Positions 1-11,174 of a stretch of 21,071 nt of DNA are shown in pieces. Source of the DNA: Cytidiella melzeri (taxonomy: Eukaryota; Basidiomycota; Agaricomycetes; Polyporales; Irpicaceae). The stretch covers positions 1 to 21,071 of the forward strand of contig JABYQR010000546.1 in the NCBI GenBank assembly GCA_022592445.1, written 5' to 3'. Positions within the stretch are counted from its first letter, which is position 1; every line of letters starts with the position of its first letter. The position numbers and the translations under genes were made by a program. Under the pieces are notes generated by a model that made no database searches, was not told the DNA's origin, and worked only from the letters and a program-made list of their open reading frames with translations.

Positions 1-1113
1 GACCAGATACTCAGAGCAGAAGACGGCCTCAAGCGAGTCCAGGACGACCTCGCCCAACGACGAGCCACGGTTTCGAAACAAGAGGCTACATCTCCGAAAG
101 GCAGCTCCTCGTGGCTGACAAACTTTGTGCCCAGTTTCGGACGAAGCGATCAGATAGACGTCGGGGAACCCTCTACGGCTGGTACTCTCCGTCGAGGCCA
201 ACGTGCGACAGACATGCGACACGCAGCGCAAGAGATCGCAGGGCTTGAAGCTCTGGAAGCGCAGATGAAGCGCAACCTCGCTGGACTGAAGCAGCAGCAG
301 GAAGAGGCCAAGTTTTCGAGGACGTTTAACGGACGCATCTTCAACTTTGGCGGATGTCTGTTTGCGGTGTACTGTGTTTATCGAATTTTCGTGGTGCGTT
401 CCAAAAATGTCCGCTGATTCGGTGATCCTTTACTCAAGGGATGTCCGCTCTAGTCCATCGTCAATCTTGTACTGCCCTCGGCGCGCTCCCGTGTGTCAGA
501 TGCTCCGAGCGACGGTGATCCCAGGACGGACTACATCACAATCTTCCTCGCATACCTACTTTCTCTCATGCCCAAAGCGCATTTCAAGCACGACGACATT
601 GCGCTCATCTCGCGACAGATCAGTCTTGCGCTCGTCGGTGTCATCATCCTCAGTAGCATCCGCCTCGTTCTGCGGGGGGTCACAAAAGTCGGTAACAGTG
701 TTCTTTCTTTCATTGCCGTCAGGTCCTTACATTCATATCCCAACTAAGGCTCTACGAGTGACAAGTCGTAACCTAGGAGCATCACTCATGCTGTTGATAG
801 TCGCCCAACTCATGGTACGTTTCCAACCTCACCCGCAATTTCTTTCACGCCATACACCTTTCTAAATTTCTCGATTCCCTTCCAGGGCATCTACCTTCTC
901 TCAACCCTAGTCCAGCTCCGCACGTCATTCCCCCCTCCTCTGCTCTCCCATCCAGACTCCGACACCCCCGTCGTCAATCTCTTCTCCACGTTACCTGAAT
1001 ACCAGGTGTTTGGCGCCGTGTTCGACAGCGCGTTCTTGCTTGCGGCGGGGTTGACAGCGCTGGTGCGGTGGTTTGGCCAGAGGATCAATAGTGTCGGTGT
1101 CATGGACATGTAA
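1..1113 (+). CDS. GPHR: Golgi pH regulator (GPHR/GPR89) family membrane protein, C-terminal part
   Basis: The 5' part lies outside the window. Exons 1-393, 454-687, 749-814 and 886-1113 join into 306 residues ending at TAA 1111-1113. Intron 688-748 has a weak donor (GTCGGT); the others are GTGCGT..TAG and GTACGT..CAG. Residues 1-110 are a charged, probably coiled region rich in Q, E and K. It is followed by the family signature around RTFNGRIFNFGGCLFAVYCV, then about three further hydrophobic segments (SLALVGVIILSSIRLVL, LMLLIVAQLMGIYLLSTL, FDSAFLLAAGLTALV). Known family role: a multi-pass protein of Golgi/ER membranes, reported as an anion channel that supports Golgi acidification; plant members were proposed as abscisic-acid GPCR-like proteins (GTG). 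The match to the C-terminal ABA_GPCR-type domain is by eye but covers the whole stretch. Nothing suggests decay. It is the only clearly conserved housekeeping gene here. Confidence 0.88.
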
Positions 1114-1882
1114 ATCAGCTCAAGTATCGCACGGTGTGATCTTATATGCATTTTTGAGATTCCTATCTCTCTTTATGTGAGACGAGCCCGAGTTGCTGAG
1201 TCGTTCTTGTCCTACTGTTTGTTGAGAGGCAGAATGAATAGGCCACCGGCCTTTCAGACGATGCTCGTGATAGCCGGCGGTGCACTGTGTCAAGTTTTTG
1301 CTCACCGTGGTTATACTGTTATCCGAGTCGGGGTGCGAATTGGATGTCTGCTTTAGATATTGCGATGAGAGCGCCTGACATGCTATGTTAAGTACACTAT
1401 TGCTTGAGCTTCAACAAGTTCAAGTTCGCGCTGCTACTACCAGTACAAGCATCAATTTAGGATAACGCAGACCGACAACTGCCAAGGAACAAGCTGCTCT
1501 ATCTGTTTGGAGTAGAATGGATTAGGTACGTAGCACTTAGGATTTCCGTACACAGCCTGAGCTCACACGCGCTGGCGGTAATGATAAACTTCTGCCAACT
1601 TGAAGGGTGGCATAGCTTCGAATTCCAGCGAGTCTCACGACTTGGACACACGGAGCCAGTGTGGTGTCTGATTTTCTTGTGAAAAGAGGGTGAGTCAAGT
1701 CGTCTTTGAGGCACAAAGTCACGAATGTTGTCGACAACTTACCGTACCCTCGAAGAACGTTCCCATTGGCGTTGTCGCAATCGTTGTCTGATTCGGATGT
1801 ACGCAGTTGGCGCGTGGATACATTTCAAGTAAGTACAGCCTCTAGCCTCGTGTACACAGCACATTCTAAACATGACTTGCAG
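1114..1882. other. Intergenic region, no gene seen
   Basis: This stretch lies between the GPHR-type gene and the ankyrin gene. Both strands hold only short open frames without splice-consistent extension or recognisable protein motifs. It presumably contains the 3' UTR of the first gene and the promoter of the next. Confidence 0.6.
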
Positions 1883-1888
1883 TATATA
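1883..1888 (+). promoter_or_regulatory. Candidate TATA box of the ankyrin gene
   Basis: TATATA lies 57 bp upstream of the ATG at 1945 and is followed by a CT-rich stretch (about 1892-1913), a common core-promoter arrangement in filamentous fungi. The assignment rests on position and composition only. Confidence 0.4.
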
Positions 1889-1944
1889 GCCCACTCTCCC
1901 TCTCCCTCTTCGGATTCTGTGCCCCTCACCTCTCCAACGGCGCG

Positions 1945-3887
1945 ATGGATGTCTTTAGCTATATCGACAAAGCGTACGAGACCATGAAGCTTATCAAGAA
2001 GACCATAGACGACGTCAAGGATGCACCAGACAACCTGCAGCTCCTACGACTTCGGGCGTCATCTATAGAGGGCCTGCTGAACAGGCTGCATCAGTTGGCC
2101 CCGCGCTCCTCGTCCGGGGCGGCGGACGCTGACTTGCAGTGCTTGGCGGTGATTGCTGCGAAGAGGTTGGAGGAGATCAAAGTGTTTCTTGCAAAGATGC
2201 TGAGAACTGGCAAGAATGGAGATGTCAAGGTCAACAAGACTCGATTCCTGCAAAGCAAGGTGTTTGGAGATAATATCGAGGACCTCTCTACGAAGCTCGA
2301 CAACCTACAGACGACGCTACGGTCGATGTGTGAGCTCGGAACAATGTACGTAGATCCTAGCAGTATCAGGTCAGCTATTCACAGCGAGCCAGACGTTCAA
2401 TCTCTCAAATAACAACGGCTTCGTCGCGTTCCGAGGTTCTACTACAAGAGGTCGTTACCATTTTGGGCGTAGACAGCACTACAGGCTCTGCGCACATCGT
2501 TCGCCCACCCACACCCGCGCATCGACCTCTGAAACCACCCTCTCAAAACCGTCTACGCTGCCTGCAAGGCTGTGCATGTCGGTGCCACCGTCCTAGCTCC
2601 TCACAGGTCGTACCCAGCTACCTTACACTGCTTGTCGGCCAAGTCTATGTACCCAAGGGACGACCATGCGACGTGCAGACTTGTCGCCGGGATCAGACTA
2701 TGCCTAGTCAGGCTGTCTGGTATTTTCCGTCGTGGATGATCAGAGTAGAGGCGCAAATTTTGTCGCCCTTCTACTTATCAATTCACACCCCGAGATACGT
2801 TCGCAGTGACGCACCAATTTGGCGATTAATCTTAAGCGAAGACGTTGATGGGATGCGCGAACTGTTCATGTCAGGAGAAGCATCTGTTCACGATGTGGAT
2901 GAAGGTGGGCGTACAGTGCTCCATGTGAGTTCGATGAACTTCATTATCTGTCAATGCATTCCCACTAACTGACAATGCTAGTATGCGCGTGACGCTTGGC
3001 TCTGCAGCCGACGATCAAACTCGGGCCAGGTTAGGGCATCGTGTGACATGATCGAGTTCTTGGCAGACGCAGGTGCAGATCCAGAATTCTCTACAGGCCA
3101 GTAGTAAGTCTTGCATCGTCAGCATTCTCGCATCCACAGCTCACTGACTGAGGTTCCAAGTATACCAACGAAGCTACTCCTAGCTTCGGCGTCATTAACA
3201 ACACTGATTGAGCACCCGGACGCCGTGTTCGCGCACCAAGTCAAGACAAGCACTCTCGCTATCGATATTTGCCAGTCCATCTTCCGCATGGACGCTATCG
3301 ATCTCGTCGAGGACTATCTTGAATTTCGAGGAATACAATCGGACTCTCACCCAGTAGCTGCGGCGCTGTTTGGCCACTCAAGCAGCACGGACATCACGCT
3401 TTCGGACATATTTCAACGCCTCACTGGACGGACGGCCCTGGAATATGCAGCCATGTACCTTCCAAACCACGTCAAGAGCTTGTTGCAGCGAGGAGAAGAT
3501 GCGACGATGGGAGCTCTACTGGTGGCGGCAGCTGATTACGGCAATGCATCAATCATCAAGCCTCTCGTGAAAGCAGGAGCAAGAGTCAACGCCTATAACC
3601 GCATAGGGATGACAGCGCTACATATGGCATGCCACCATTTGGATATTGACACACTGAAGGCTCTGATTGAGTGCGCAGGGGAAGATGAAATCGCCTGGGA
3701 AGCTCGTACACGAGACGGGAAAAACTGGACCGCACTGCAAATCGCAGCAGCTAGTCCTTTCCACTCCTGGCGTTCAAAAAGCAAGATTCGGGAATTATTC
3801 AATATCCTTCGTGCACATATACCGGAGCCGCACGAAGAGCTACACGATGGTGATGAGCCAGCCCGAATGCCAGGGGGCTTGGCATGA
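1945..3887 (+). CDS. Ankyrin-repeat protein with fungal signalling-type N-terminal domain
   Basis: Exons 1945-2345, 2393-2924, 2982-3103 and 3161-3887 give 593 residues in one frame; introns are 47, 57 and 57 nt. The start ATG follows a TATA and CT-rich leader. Residues 1-135 are helical (MDVFSYIDKAYETMKLIKKT, then a KDAPDN motif and leucine-rich helices). They resemble the N-terminal domains found on fungal STAND/NLR and ankyrin proteins (Helo-like / Fungal_N group). Around residues 190-199 is a Cys-rich motif (C-x3-C-x-C-x-C-H) followed by a YFPSW segment, an arrangement I associate with fungal ankyrin proteins. Degenerate ankyrin repeats follow: about 273-340 (GGRTVLHYA, then IEFLADAGADPE), 430-500 (TGRTALEYAA; IKPLVKAGARVNAYN) and 500-560 (GMTALHMACHH; NWTALQIAAAS). 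No NTPase domain is present. A role in signalling or non-self recognition is inference from domain make-up. Confidence 0.8.
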
Positions 3888-5698
3888 GCACGAGCACGGT
3901 GTAATATTACTGCACTAGAAGCAGTGAGTATAGTTCGACATCTACTATCCTCAGTTGTTGTTTACGTTTTGCGCACAGTGGAATTATACTCTGTTTTGCG
4001 AAAGTACCGATCATGTTGCATCTGTACATATTCCGAACACGCAGTCGTACTCTCAAGGCATCTTCTCAATGTGTGCGGTAGCAGGCCTTTTTGGCTGGCG
4101 GCCAGCAGCCGGTACGTACAACCTCCAGATCAGACTTATTTAACCAGTACCAACTGACGAGGCAAGCACAAAAAACGTCTATCCTGACGGAACACCACCC
4201 TCAGTCAACAAACCCTGCCACGAGACCAACAACTCCTTCACCCACCGTCAAAACCACATCCCCGCAACCCCGCGGCCCTGCTACACTAACGCCAGTAGGC
4301 TGCTGCTCTTCCCCAATACCCGCAGAGATGCTTATGGCTAGTAAGCCCGCTGGCAAAGCAGGTATTGTCTGAACATGTCGGAAATATGTGTCCAGACTAT
4401 TCCCACAATCTTTCAGTCGGTGAGCCCCTTCTCTACGTCGTGCACGAGGGCGGGCGCGATGTGAATGACATACATGTGTAGCTGAGCGTAGCCACCCTTG
4501 TCAGTGCTACGGGTTAGATGGCACAATACGTGCGCGGAAGACTTCATGGAAATCGGCTACGTACAAGCTTGCGGGCGCGACGTGCTAGGAGAAAGTAGTC
4601 TTCAAATCTCTTGAACTCTCACGAAATGGTGAGGGGCAGGAGATTGTCAAGTGTTTACCCGGTTCAGAGCTAGACTGTGAGATAACCGCAGGTTGAACGA
4701 CCTGGAGCATAAACGACGTGTTCCGATTCCAGCCCCGTTCCATATTCGTTGCAATTCACCTTTCCAATGACTGGAGCCCCAGCCTCTCGTTGCAGTATGA
4801 TGAGAGAGTGTCTGTGAGATACCTTGCGTCAGCGTGTTCACCTGTGAGTTAACTGGTAGCCTCCTGATATGCGAATGCTACCGGTGTCTGCTTTTTGAAA
4901 AGAATTTCAAGGTATAACAACACCGATGCTGGAGTCATCAGGCCTCCGGCTTGAAGCGCATCCGAGAAAGCAGGTATGGGTCGGGAAGTGGGATGTCGGG
5001 GATTGAGGAACACCGCGGCCAGATGAAAGTCCAAGTTAGACATGCACTCGGATGCTAGGAGTTCAATGGAGTGCGTACCTTGCAGCCAGCTTCACATGAA
5101 GAAGTCGACGTGGCGGTGGGAGGCCAACCATAGTAGAAATTGAAATGACCAAAACGGACACACACCGGGATTTGTGGTGTGTTATATCTCAGATTGCTAG
5201 ACTCCTTTTTTTCCTTCCTTTTACAGCAGGAGCGCTAGCGAGTGTCTATAGGAGCTCCGCGACCGTTCTCGCTCCCCCTCTGTCTCTCGCAGGCAGACAG
5301 TCTGGGTACGAGACTAGGTCAGGCCAAGGGCACGGCGACAATTGAACAACGAGGATGGACAGGAGGTTCGTGATGGCGAGGGGTGGGACCTGGTAGGTCC
5401 AGTAGGTCCGTCAAGTCGTGACGGACCTAACAGACTTAACGGGCGCTTCTCATAAATTGGGATTTTTGCGGTGGCCACCATTCAAGCACCCTTTGTGCAA
5501 ACGGTCGACATAAGTAGTGAAAAATTACGGTACACCTCGAGCGACAGGGCAGCATAGTATTGGGTGTAACTTCACACATCATATAATACAAATTAAACAG
5601 AAATACCATACCACTAGGCAGGCAACCGAGCCCAGTTACGAGAGAAAGTATACCAGCGCTGTAACCAATGAGAAGCTTTGGGGGGTAGCGAGAACCGT
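3888..5698. other. About 1.8 kb without a supportable gene
   Basis: Only short open frames occur (for example 4091-4372 plus, Pro/Thr-rich, no family resemblance). Composition and codon choice do not look coding. The stretch separates two genes that converge on it (ankyrin gene plus, transposase-like gene minus), so it should contain both 3' UTRs. The only clear structure is the hairpin at 5403-5429. Decayed gene remnants cannot be excluded by eye. Confidence 0.55.
5403..5429. repeat. Perfect 11-bp inverted repeat, 5-nt loop
   Basis: TAGGTCCGTCA (5403-5413) and its exact reverse complement TGACGGACCTA (5419-5429) surround AGTCG. A further TAGGTCC starts ten bases upstream at 5393. It lies about 270 bp beyond the stop codon of the minus-strand transposase-like gene. 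It could be a 3'-end hairpin, a binding site or part of a transposon end; no matching copy was seen at the other side of the gene. Confidence 0.85.
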
Positions 5699-8600
5699 TC
5701 AATCGGTGCGCAGACAGTCGACGCGAAGGTAGCGAGAATCGTTGTGAACAACAATGAGAGAGTCCGGAGTTGAAGGAGGGAGCACTAACTGCGGAAAAAG
5801 ACGAAAGAGAATGACACCGTCGACAACTTCGACTCGGTGTAGCAGCAACTCCGCAAACGCATCGTGTTCCATGGTCAGTGCACCCATATCCTGTTGAATG
5901 ACAACAGTCTCGTACATGTGGCGAACGACCTTCAAGAATTCGAAGGGATGAAAGACGTAGCTGTTCTTTGCTCTCGTGAATACACCAGCTGGTTGAGGCC
6001 ACGGTGGCGACTTCTCGTTAGAAGTCTTCTTGTCGACGTCGTACTTGATATTTTGCATGTGCGTCGGGACTCCATCTGAGCACAGTCCGCGTTTGTGGTT
6101 CTCCGGTGCCCCCTCTTTACCGGGATGCATAATGGTTCGACAGCGCGAACAGACGCCACCGACTCGTTTTGGCTTGTCCTTCGTCGAGACCAGATTCACG
6201 GCCGTGCAGTGGCGTGTCCAGAACGTTGAAGAGCCACTGCCTTTGGCTGGAAAATCAACGAAGCTATGAGTACATTGACATACCAGTAGCGCGATGCCCT
6301 GCTTACCTACGAAGTCGTTCCGTGCAAGCCTGTCGAGCACCTCTGCCTCAATCTCTCCAAGCTTCTCCATGATAGCCCTTGGATTTTTCTTGGCTGGTGG
6401 ACGGCTGGACTTGTTGTGATAGGCTGCTGTGAGAGCGTCGTTGTAGCGCTGAGTGGCTTCAACATACGAAGTCGATGTCATCCGATGAGAGGCCCAGTGG
6501 TGTTCTGCGCGTAAGTCCATAAACAGGTAGTACTCGAGGTCACTGCCGATTTTGAGTGATGTTGGGTCAATGTTTGTGTGGATCTTGAAGAGTCGTTCGG
6601 AAGGAGACAGTCCAAGCATATCCTCAGGAAGAGGCAAGCGTTCGGAGAGTGTCTCGATCGTATGAGTGGAGGTACGGTGAGTGGATGAGGCAGCGGGCAG
6701 CTTGGTCAAGGTAGCCGCAGCTGTACTCAGCGGTTTCACGTGGCCGAACTGCGTGGACATAGGAGCAAATGGAGGGGACAACGATGTTGACATCGCGGTA
6801 GAACTGGAAACAGCAGCCGCGCTGGTGGTGCTTGTGTCTGCGCCGGTGGATGAGCTACCTGCGATTGAAGTCTGCGCCAATGCTGGCGCACACGTTGATG
6901 AAAGGAAGCCTGAGGATGTGAAAAAGCGATGTATACTACTGTTTGGCTGCAGGAGCAGCACGTCAGTCGAATTGTTCAAGCTTCGCTTGGTGATCTAGCC
7001 AGACTCACCCTTAGGCTTGCTTGTCGCGCATCTCTGTCCGCAACAGCGCGACTGTTGATACAGGCCTTCTTTGCTACTATTTTGCCACCTGGCAGGCATT
7101 CCGGGTCGACATCTGCCTTGCGCTTGCGTTTGATACAGCCATTACTTCCCACCAACTCGTCAACTATCTGCGGTGTGGAGCTAATCACCTCGTCATCCTG
7201 TGTAAGATCCTAGCAAAGCATCAGAGTGGTATGTAATAAGAGCGAGCAGGGAGTGTTACTGACCACTACTGTAGCACTTTCCGGTGCCTTTCCCTTCGAT
7301 AGCGCAACCAGTGTCAGCTCGGACTGCATGAGCTCGGTCTTGACTGTCTTGTCAGCAGTGTCGGTACGGAGTGAGTGGCTGTGTGGGGAGTTGTTCAGGA
7401 GCGTCGGATCAATAGGTATGAGAACCTTCTTCTCGTAGATGTTGGCAAGCTGCGGGTCAATGTTCATGTCCTGTAGGATTTCGGCGCGCCTCTCCTCATC
7501 GTACGAGCCATTTTCAAGAAGATCGTCGCCCTCATCGTCCTCCTCCATCTTGATCAGACCACCGTACGTCAATGCATGCGTTGAAACGACAGCGCCGAAG
7601 CTTTCCTCGCTTGGGACATCTATGAGCACTGGAAGCGGACTGAAATCAGTGTGGTTGGTTAACAAAGGTGCGCCATGTGTTCGTGCTGCAGGGGAGTACT
7701 TGAGAATGAAGGTGTTCCAAGACCGGGCGATGTGGTCGACAAGAGCAAGATGGTGGCAGCCAAAAGATGAATCAACAAAGACGGAAGCCCTGAACTCTTT
7801 CGAGCCAAGAATCACCCGTATGTTTCGTCGAAGGACATGGTCGCTGGCAAGGTAGAGGATGGTCTGGTACCCAGATGGGTTTGCGCGTTGCAAAGAGTTC
7901 CAGCCCTTATGAGAACCTTCAATGCGGCTTCCATCAGACCGAATATCGCTGCGGGGACGAGATAGACATCCTTTTTTTACATGGCCCATCTGGATCGCGT
8001 GAGCCTTGTGATGCGCGGTAAGTCCAAGTTGCCTCTCAACAATGACGGCATGTACAACTCACCCTTGCTGCTGCCTCCGACCACACTCCACCCCGGGAAA
8101 ACCACTTCTGGTACATTGCCTCTACCATGACTACTTGTTCCTCCTTCGAACGCCACTTTGCTGGTCGACCATCTTCCGCAGGGCACTCCAAAATTGCGTC
8201 AACAATGTCTCGCAACACTGCGGCACGATGCGGATTGTGAACACCACCAACAATGACAGCTTCGTATCTACTATGATAGTGAGTGACGGTAATTTTGGAG
8301 AAGACGACTGCGTGTTTACCGTCCTTTGAAGTGCTTGAGATCAAGGCCAAGAAATGACCCTGGTAAGTTCTTCTCGACTGCTGCAGCAACTGTACAGCAG
8401 TTGTCTGCAACAGCGATGAGCGCAAGTGGTACACCCAGTATCTCCAGCCTCCGTCTCAAGCCTGCCAAGGACTCTCCAAACTCGTCATTTGCACCGCTTT
8501 GACAGAAACGCTGTGAAGGCTTGTCGTCAAATCACAAGTGACACAGCAGTGAGTACATACATAGAGAACAATCTCATTTCTTTCATTGACCGCTGAGAAC

Positions 8601-9973
8601 ATACCACCCTTCCAGACTCTCTCTCTCTTGCCATCTTTCGTTGATATAGTGGCTTTGCGGGCAACGCGGAAAGTATGATCAAACGACAGTGAGGCAGCTG
8701 AAATGTCTGAATCAGTTCCAAGTTGATTCGCCGGCAGCAGACCCGAAGTATGAGACTCACCTTCCAACGTCCGCATGTACTGTGACGACTCTTGCAAGCG
8801 AAGAGATCCAAAGTGAGCGTAAACCTCTGTAATCATGTCATGACTGATGCTGTTGTCGCTGTAGCCCTTAGAATCGCGCGGGGTCGAGAAAGGGTGGACA
8901 GTGAAATGATAGCTGAAAACAAGCTTCGACTGACTTGAATCCTTCTGCGCTGGCGAGACCACCTCTTCAACAAAATGTAAGTACTCTAGTCGTTTCTGGT
9001 GATATTGCAGGAGATGAAGCTCTGCAAAGCAGTATGTGAATTAGCTTTGTGGACGAGATGTGCTTGGAGTGCGTCAGCGTATCAGACTCACGCTCGATAT
9101 GTGTTGCCAGTCCCAGTGCTGTGAGCGGCAAGCGTAGCTCAACAACCATGTTGAACAAGTCCCGAGTGAGTGCACACTTGTGAAAGAAGTGGGGAATCTC
9201 GCCTAGGCAATCGGTGAGTCAATCCATCTGAACCTTAAGACCTGGTATACGCACGGGGAAGGGTACGATAATCCTGTTTTAGCTCTTCCCAGTACTCCGC
9301 ATTAGTTAAGGCGAAGCAATAGGTAACAGATGTTCCATTCTTTTCCTCCTCCTTACAGTCGTGACATCTGATCTGGTATCCTATAGCCGCCTCCTCCTGG
9401 GAAATGCCGTGAACTTCGCGGCTTCCAGTTGACTGCCAACCGTCGCTAGCAATGTTATGGGAGGCATTGCGTGGACACCGCCGAAGGCTCTTGAAGTAGT
9501 ATGGATGGACCACAGTGAGTCGTCGAAGGTATGCACTGTCAGGCTTAATTTTGTCAAGCTTTCCAGTTGCTCTGTTAAGTACCGCGCGTGGATCTCTTCT
9601 AAGGATATCTGAAAACGTTGGCGGTTCAAAGACAGGGCCCCAGATAGGTAAGCCTGCAGGCACTTTGAACGCTGCCCCTGTCTTTGTCTGACTTGTCTTT
9701 ACGGCGGATTTGTTGCTCGAGATGTAGTTCACATATTCAACTACATGCGCCTCCCATCGAAGCTGTCCTTCTCGAAGGGATTGATGTCCTTGTCGAGCAA
9801 GTGTCCAGCTTTTTACACGACTTGTGACCTATGAAGTACCGGTGAGTAAGCTTCATAGATATCCTGTTGTTACTGACGTTTTTCTCCCAGTCTTTGTCAA
9901 AGGCCGCTTGCTCTGTTGCGGTTGGAAGGAATGCTCGAAGTCCTGCAATTGCGACCTCAGGGTGGAACGCCAT
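5699..9973 (-). CDS. Large transposase-like protein with D-D-E type core and zinc-binding motifs
   Basis: Eleven exons on the minus strand (9973-9878, 9828-9255, 9202-9092, 9021-8761, 8697-8561, 8510-8320, 8270-8063, 7989-7264, 7209-7009, 6946-6307, 6246-5699) give 1230 residues in one frame; introns are 49-73 nt. An N-terminal region carries LTVVHPYYFKSLRRC and SREVHG, plus a CxxC (C187, C190). The presumed RNase H-fold core has D354 (SLSFDHTFRVARKA), D429 (IAVADNCC) and E550 (SRIEGSHKGWNSLQ). A KRKRK stretch near 795-799 may be an NLS. A Ser/Thr-rich linker follows, then a C-terminal C1081-x2-C1084-x14-H1099-x4-C1104 zinc motif. The core resembles the intron-rich transposase-like genes spread through Agaricomycetes (possibly near KDZ-type elements); exact family is uncertain. 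The open frame suggests an active or domesticated copy. No terminal inverted repeats were found. One degenerate Cys pair (RRCPRNAS) is visible. Confidence 0.75.
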
Positions 9974-10260
9974 GAGAGCAGAGATGTGCAGCGAGTGAGT
10001 GGTTGAACTGTGAGTGCAATCCGTGACTGTGTGCTGGCAATCGGGACGGCCACGGTAATTCCCTGTTCAGGCAAACCGCTTCGTGGCAGCCAGTATGATG
10101 GCCCGTTGCTCGCATGCCTGTTGTGCTTGCCGAGGTCTCCTTCAGTCTATCTCTTCTTTACTGCACACAAATAGATGAGAGCTGCGGACAGATATGCAGG
10201 GACAAAGTGTTACCATACTACTCGTATTTGTGCTAGTTACACTGGTACTAATAGACTATC
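9974..10260. other. Spacer between two same-strand genes
   Basis: This 287-bp gap separates the stop of the 288-residue gene from the start of the transposase-like gene; both are on the minus strand. In-frame stops separate the two frames, so they are not one gene. No TATA box is evident in the presumed promoter. Confidence 0.5.
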
Positions 10261-11174
10261 CTACATAACCGCAGAGTGCTCGAATGGTGCTAAGAGAGTG
10301 ATCTTGGCAATTTTGGCATGCATAACAAGTACGGGCTCTCCAGTTTGGAGCTCTAGGGAGAAAGTGACGCGTATAGGGACATTGGGAGGGAATTCCGAGA
10401 TGCGAGTGAACGGGACAGCACAATCCATCATATCGTGAACAATGTAGCCTCCTCTAGCTGGGTACGTACGTGACTGATGACTGGATGAACCTGGTACTAC
10501 TAGCGGTGCAGCTGCATGGCCCGTCTCCCTAAGTGAGTCAAACCATATGTTTGGCCAGTAAGAAGCACGACGAACGCTACGGTCGTCAAGACGCTGTGGG
10601 ACAGAATGATGGGTCGAAGTCTGACCATCACTCTGCTCACGTTTGATGCCCTAGAAGTGTGTGAGTGAGAGAATATATTGTTTGCCGGAGAACTCACCCC
10701 ATTTACAAGCGGATTGATCTGAAGTCCCCGTACAATGATGCGCAGCCGGCCAGCAGGGTCATTGTAAAACACCTCTTCCGTGTTTACGGGCTGTCTGAGC
10801 TCTCGGCAGGCCAGCATATTCAGCCACCAGAAGGCAGCCGCACACTGGGCCCACTCAACACGAGAGACAGACTCGGGAAGTTCCTTGAAGCAGAGCTTGA
10901 TAGCGAAGGTGTCTTCGGTTGAGCCAGGCATGCTCTCACTGGTCAGGGAACAGTCATCGAAATGTAGCATACCGGTAATGTGGAAGAGGATAGGTGCATC
11001 GAAGACCGTCTTGCCACGGAGTGATAGGGGTGATAGAAGGCGTCGCGAAAGGGCAGGATTGTCACCATGAGTGATGCGGTTGAAAGTCACGGTGCCATTG
11101 TCAAAGTCATCATCGAAAAATGCTGAAAGTGGAATGACCTGGTTGGTCCATAGGCTGTCGAGAAAGCGGTCCAT
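10261..11174 (-). CDS. Hypothetical protein, 288 residues, unknown family
   Basis: Exon 1 is 11174-10698 and exon 2 is 10650-10261, separated by a 47-nt intron (GTGAGT..CTAG); the spliced frame ends at TAG. The start is the first ATG of a frame that opens MDRFLDSLWTNQVIPLSAFF. I do not recognise the family. Residues 1-159 look globular, with alternating hydrophobic strands and an Asp-rich patch (FFDDDFDNGT) near the start. Residues 160-210 are Ser/Arg/Gln-rich and probably disordered. The C-terminus (about 235-288) again shows strand-like hydrophobic pattern (IRVTFSLELQTGEPVLVM). No signal peptide or membrane segment is visible. It lies head-to-head with the first protease-like gene (673 bp apart) and just upstream of the transposase-like gene on the same strand, so it could be a passenger of the same element. 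Confidence 0.6.

Noticed and set aside
347..865. 172-codon open frame overlapping the first gene
   Set aside because: It reads through two introns in the wrong frame. Only its stretch at 749-814 is real coding sequence, as exon 3 of the GPHR-type gene.
4091..4372. Plus-strand 93-codon frame rich in Pro/Thr
   Set aside because: No family resemblance, no splice partners, low-complexity composition. It could be chance.
5403..5429. Terminal inverted repeat of the transposase-like gene
   Set aside because: No matching sequence was seen by eye upstream of 9973 or 11174, so transposon ends cannot be claimed.
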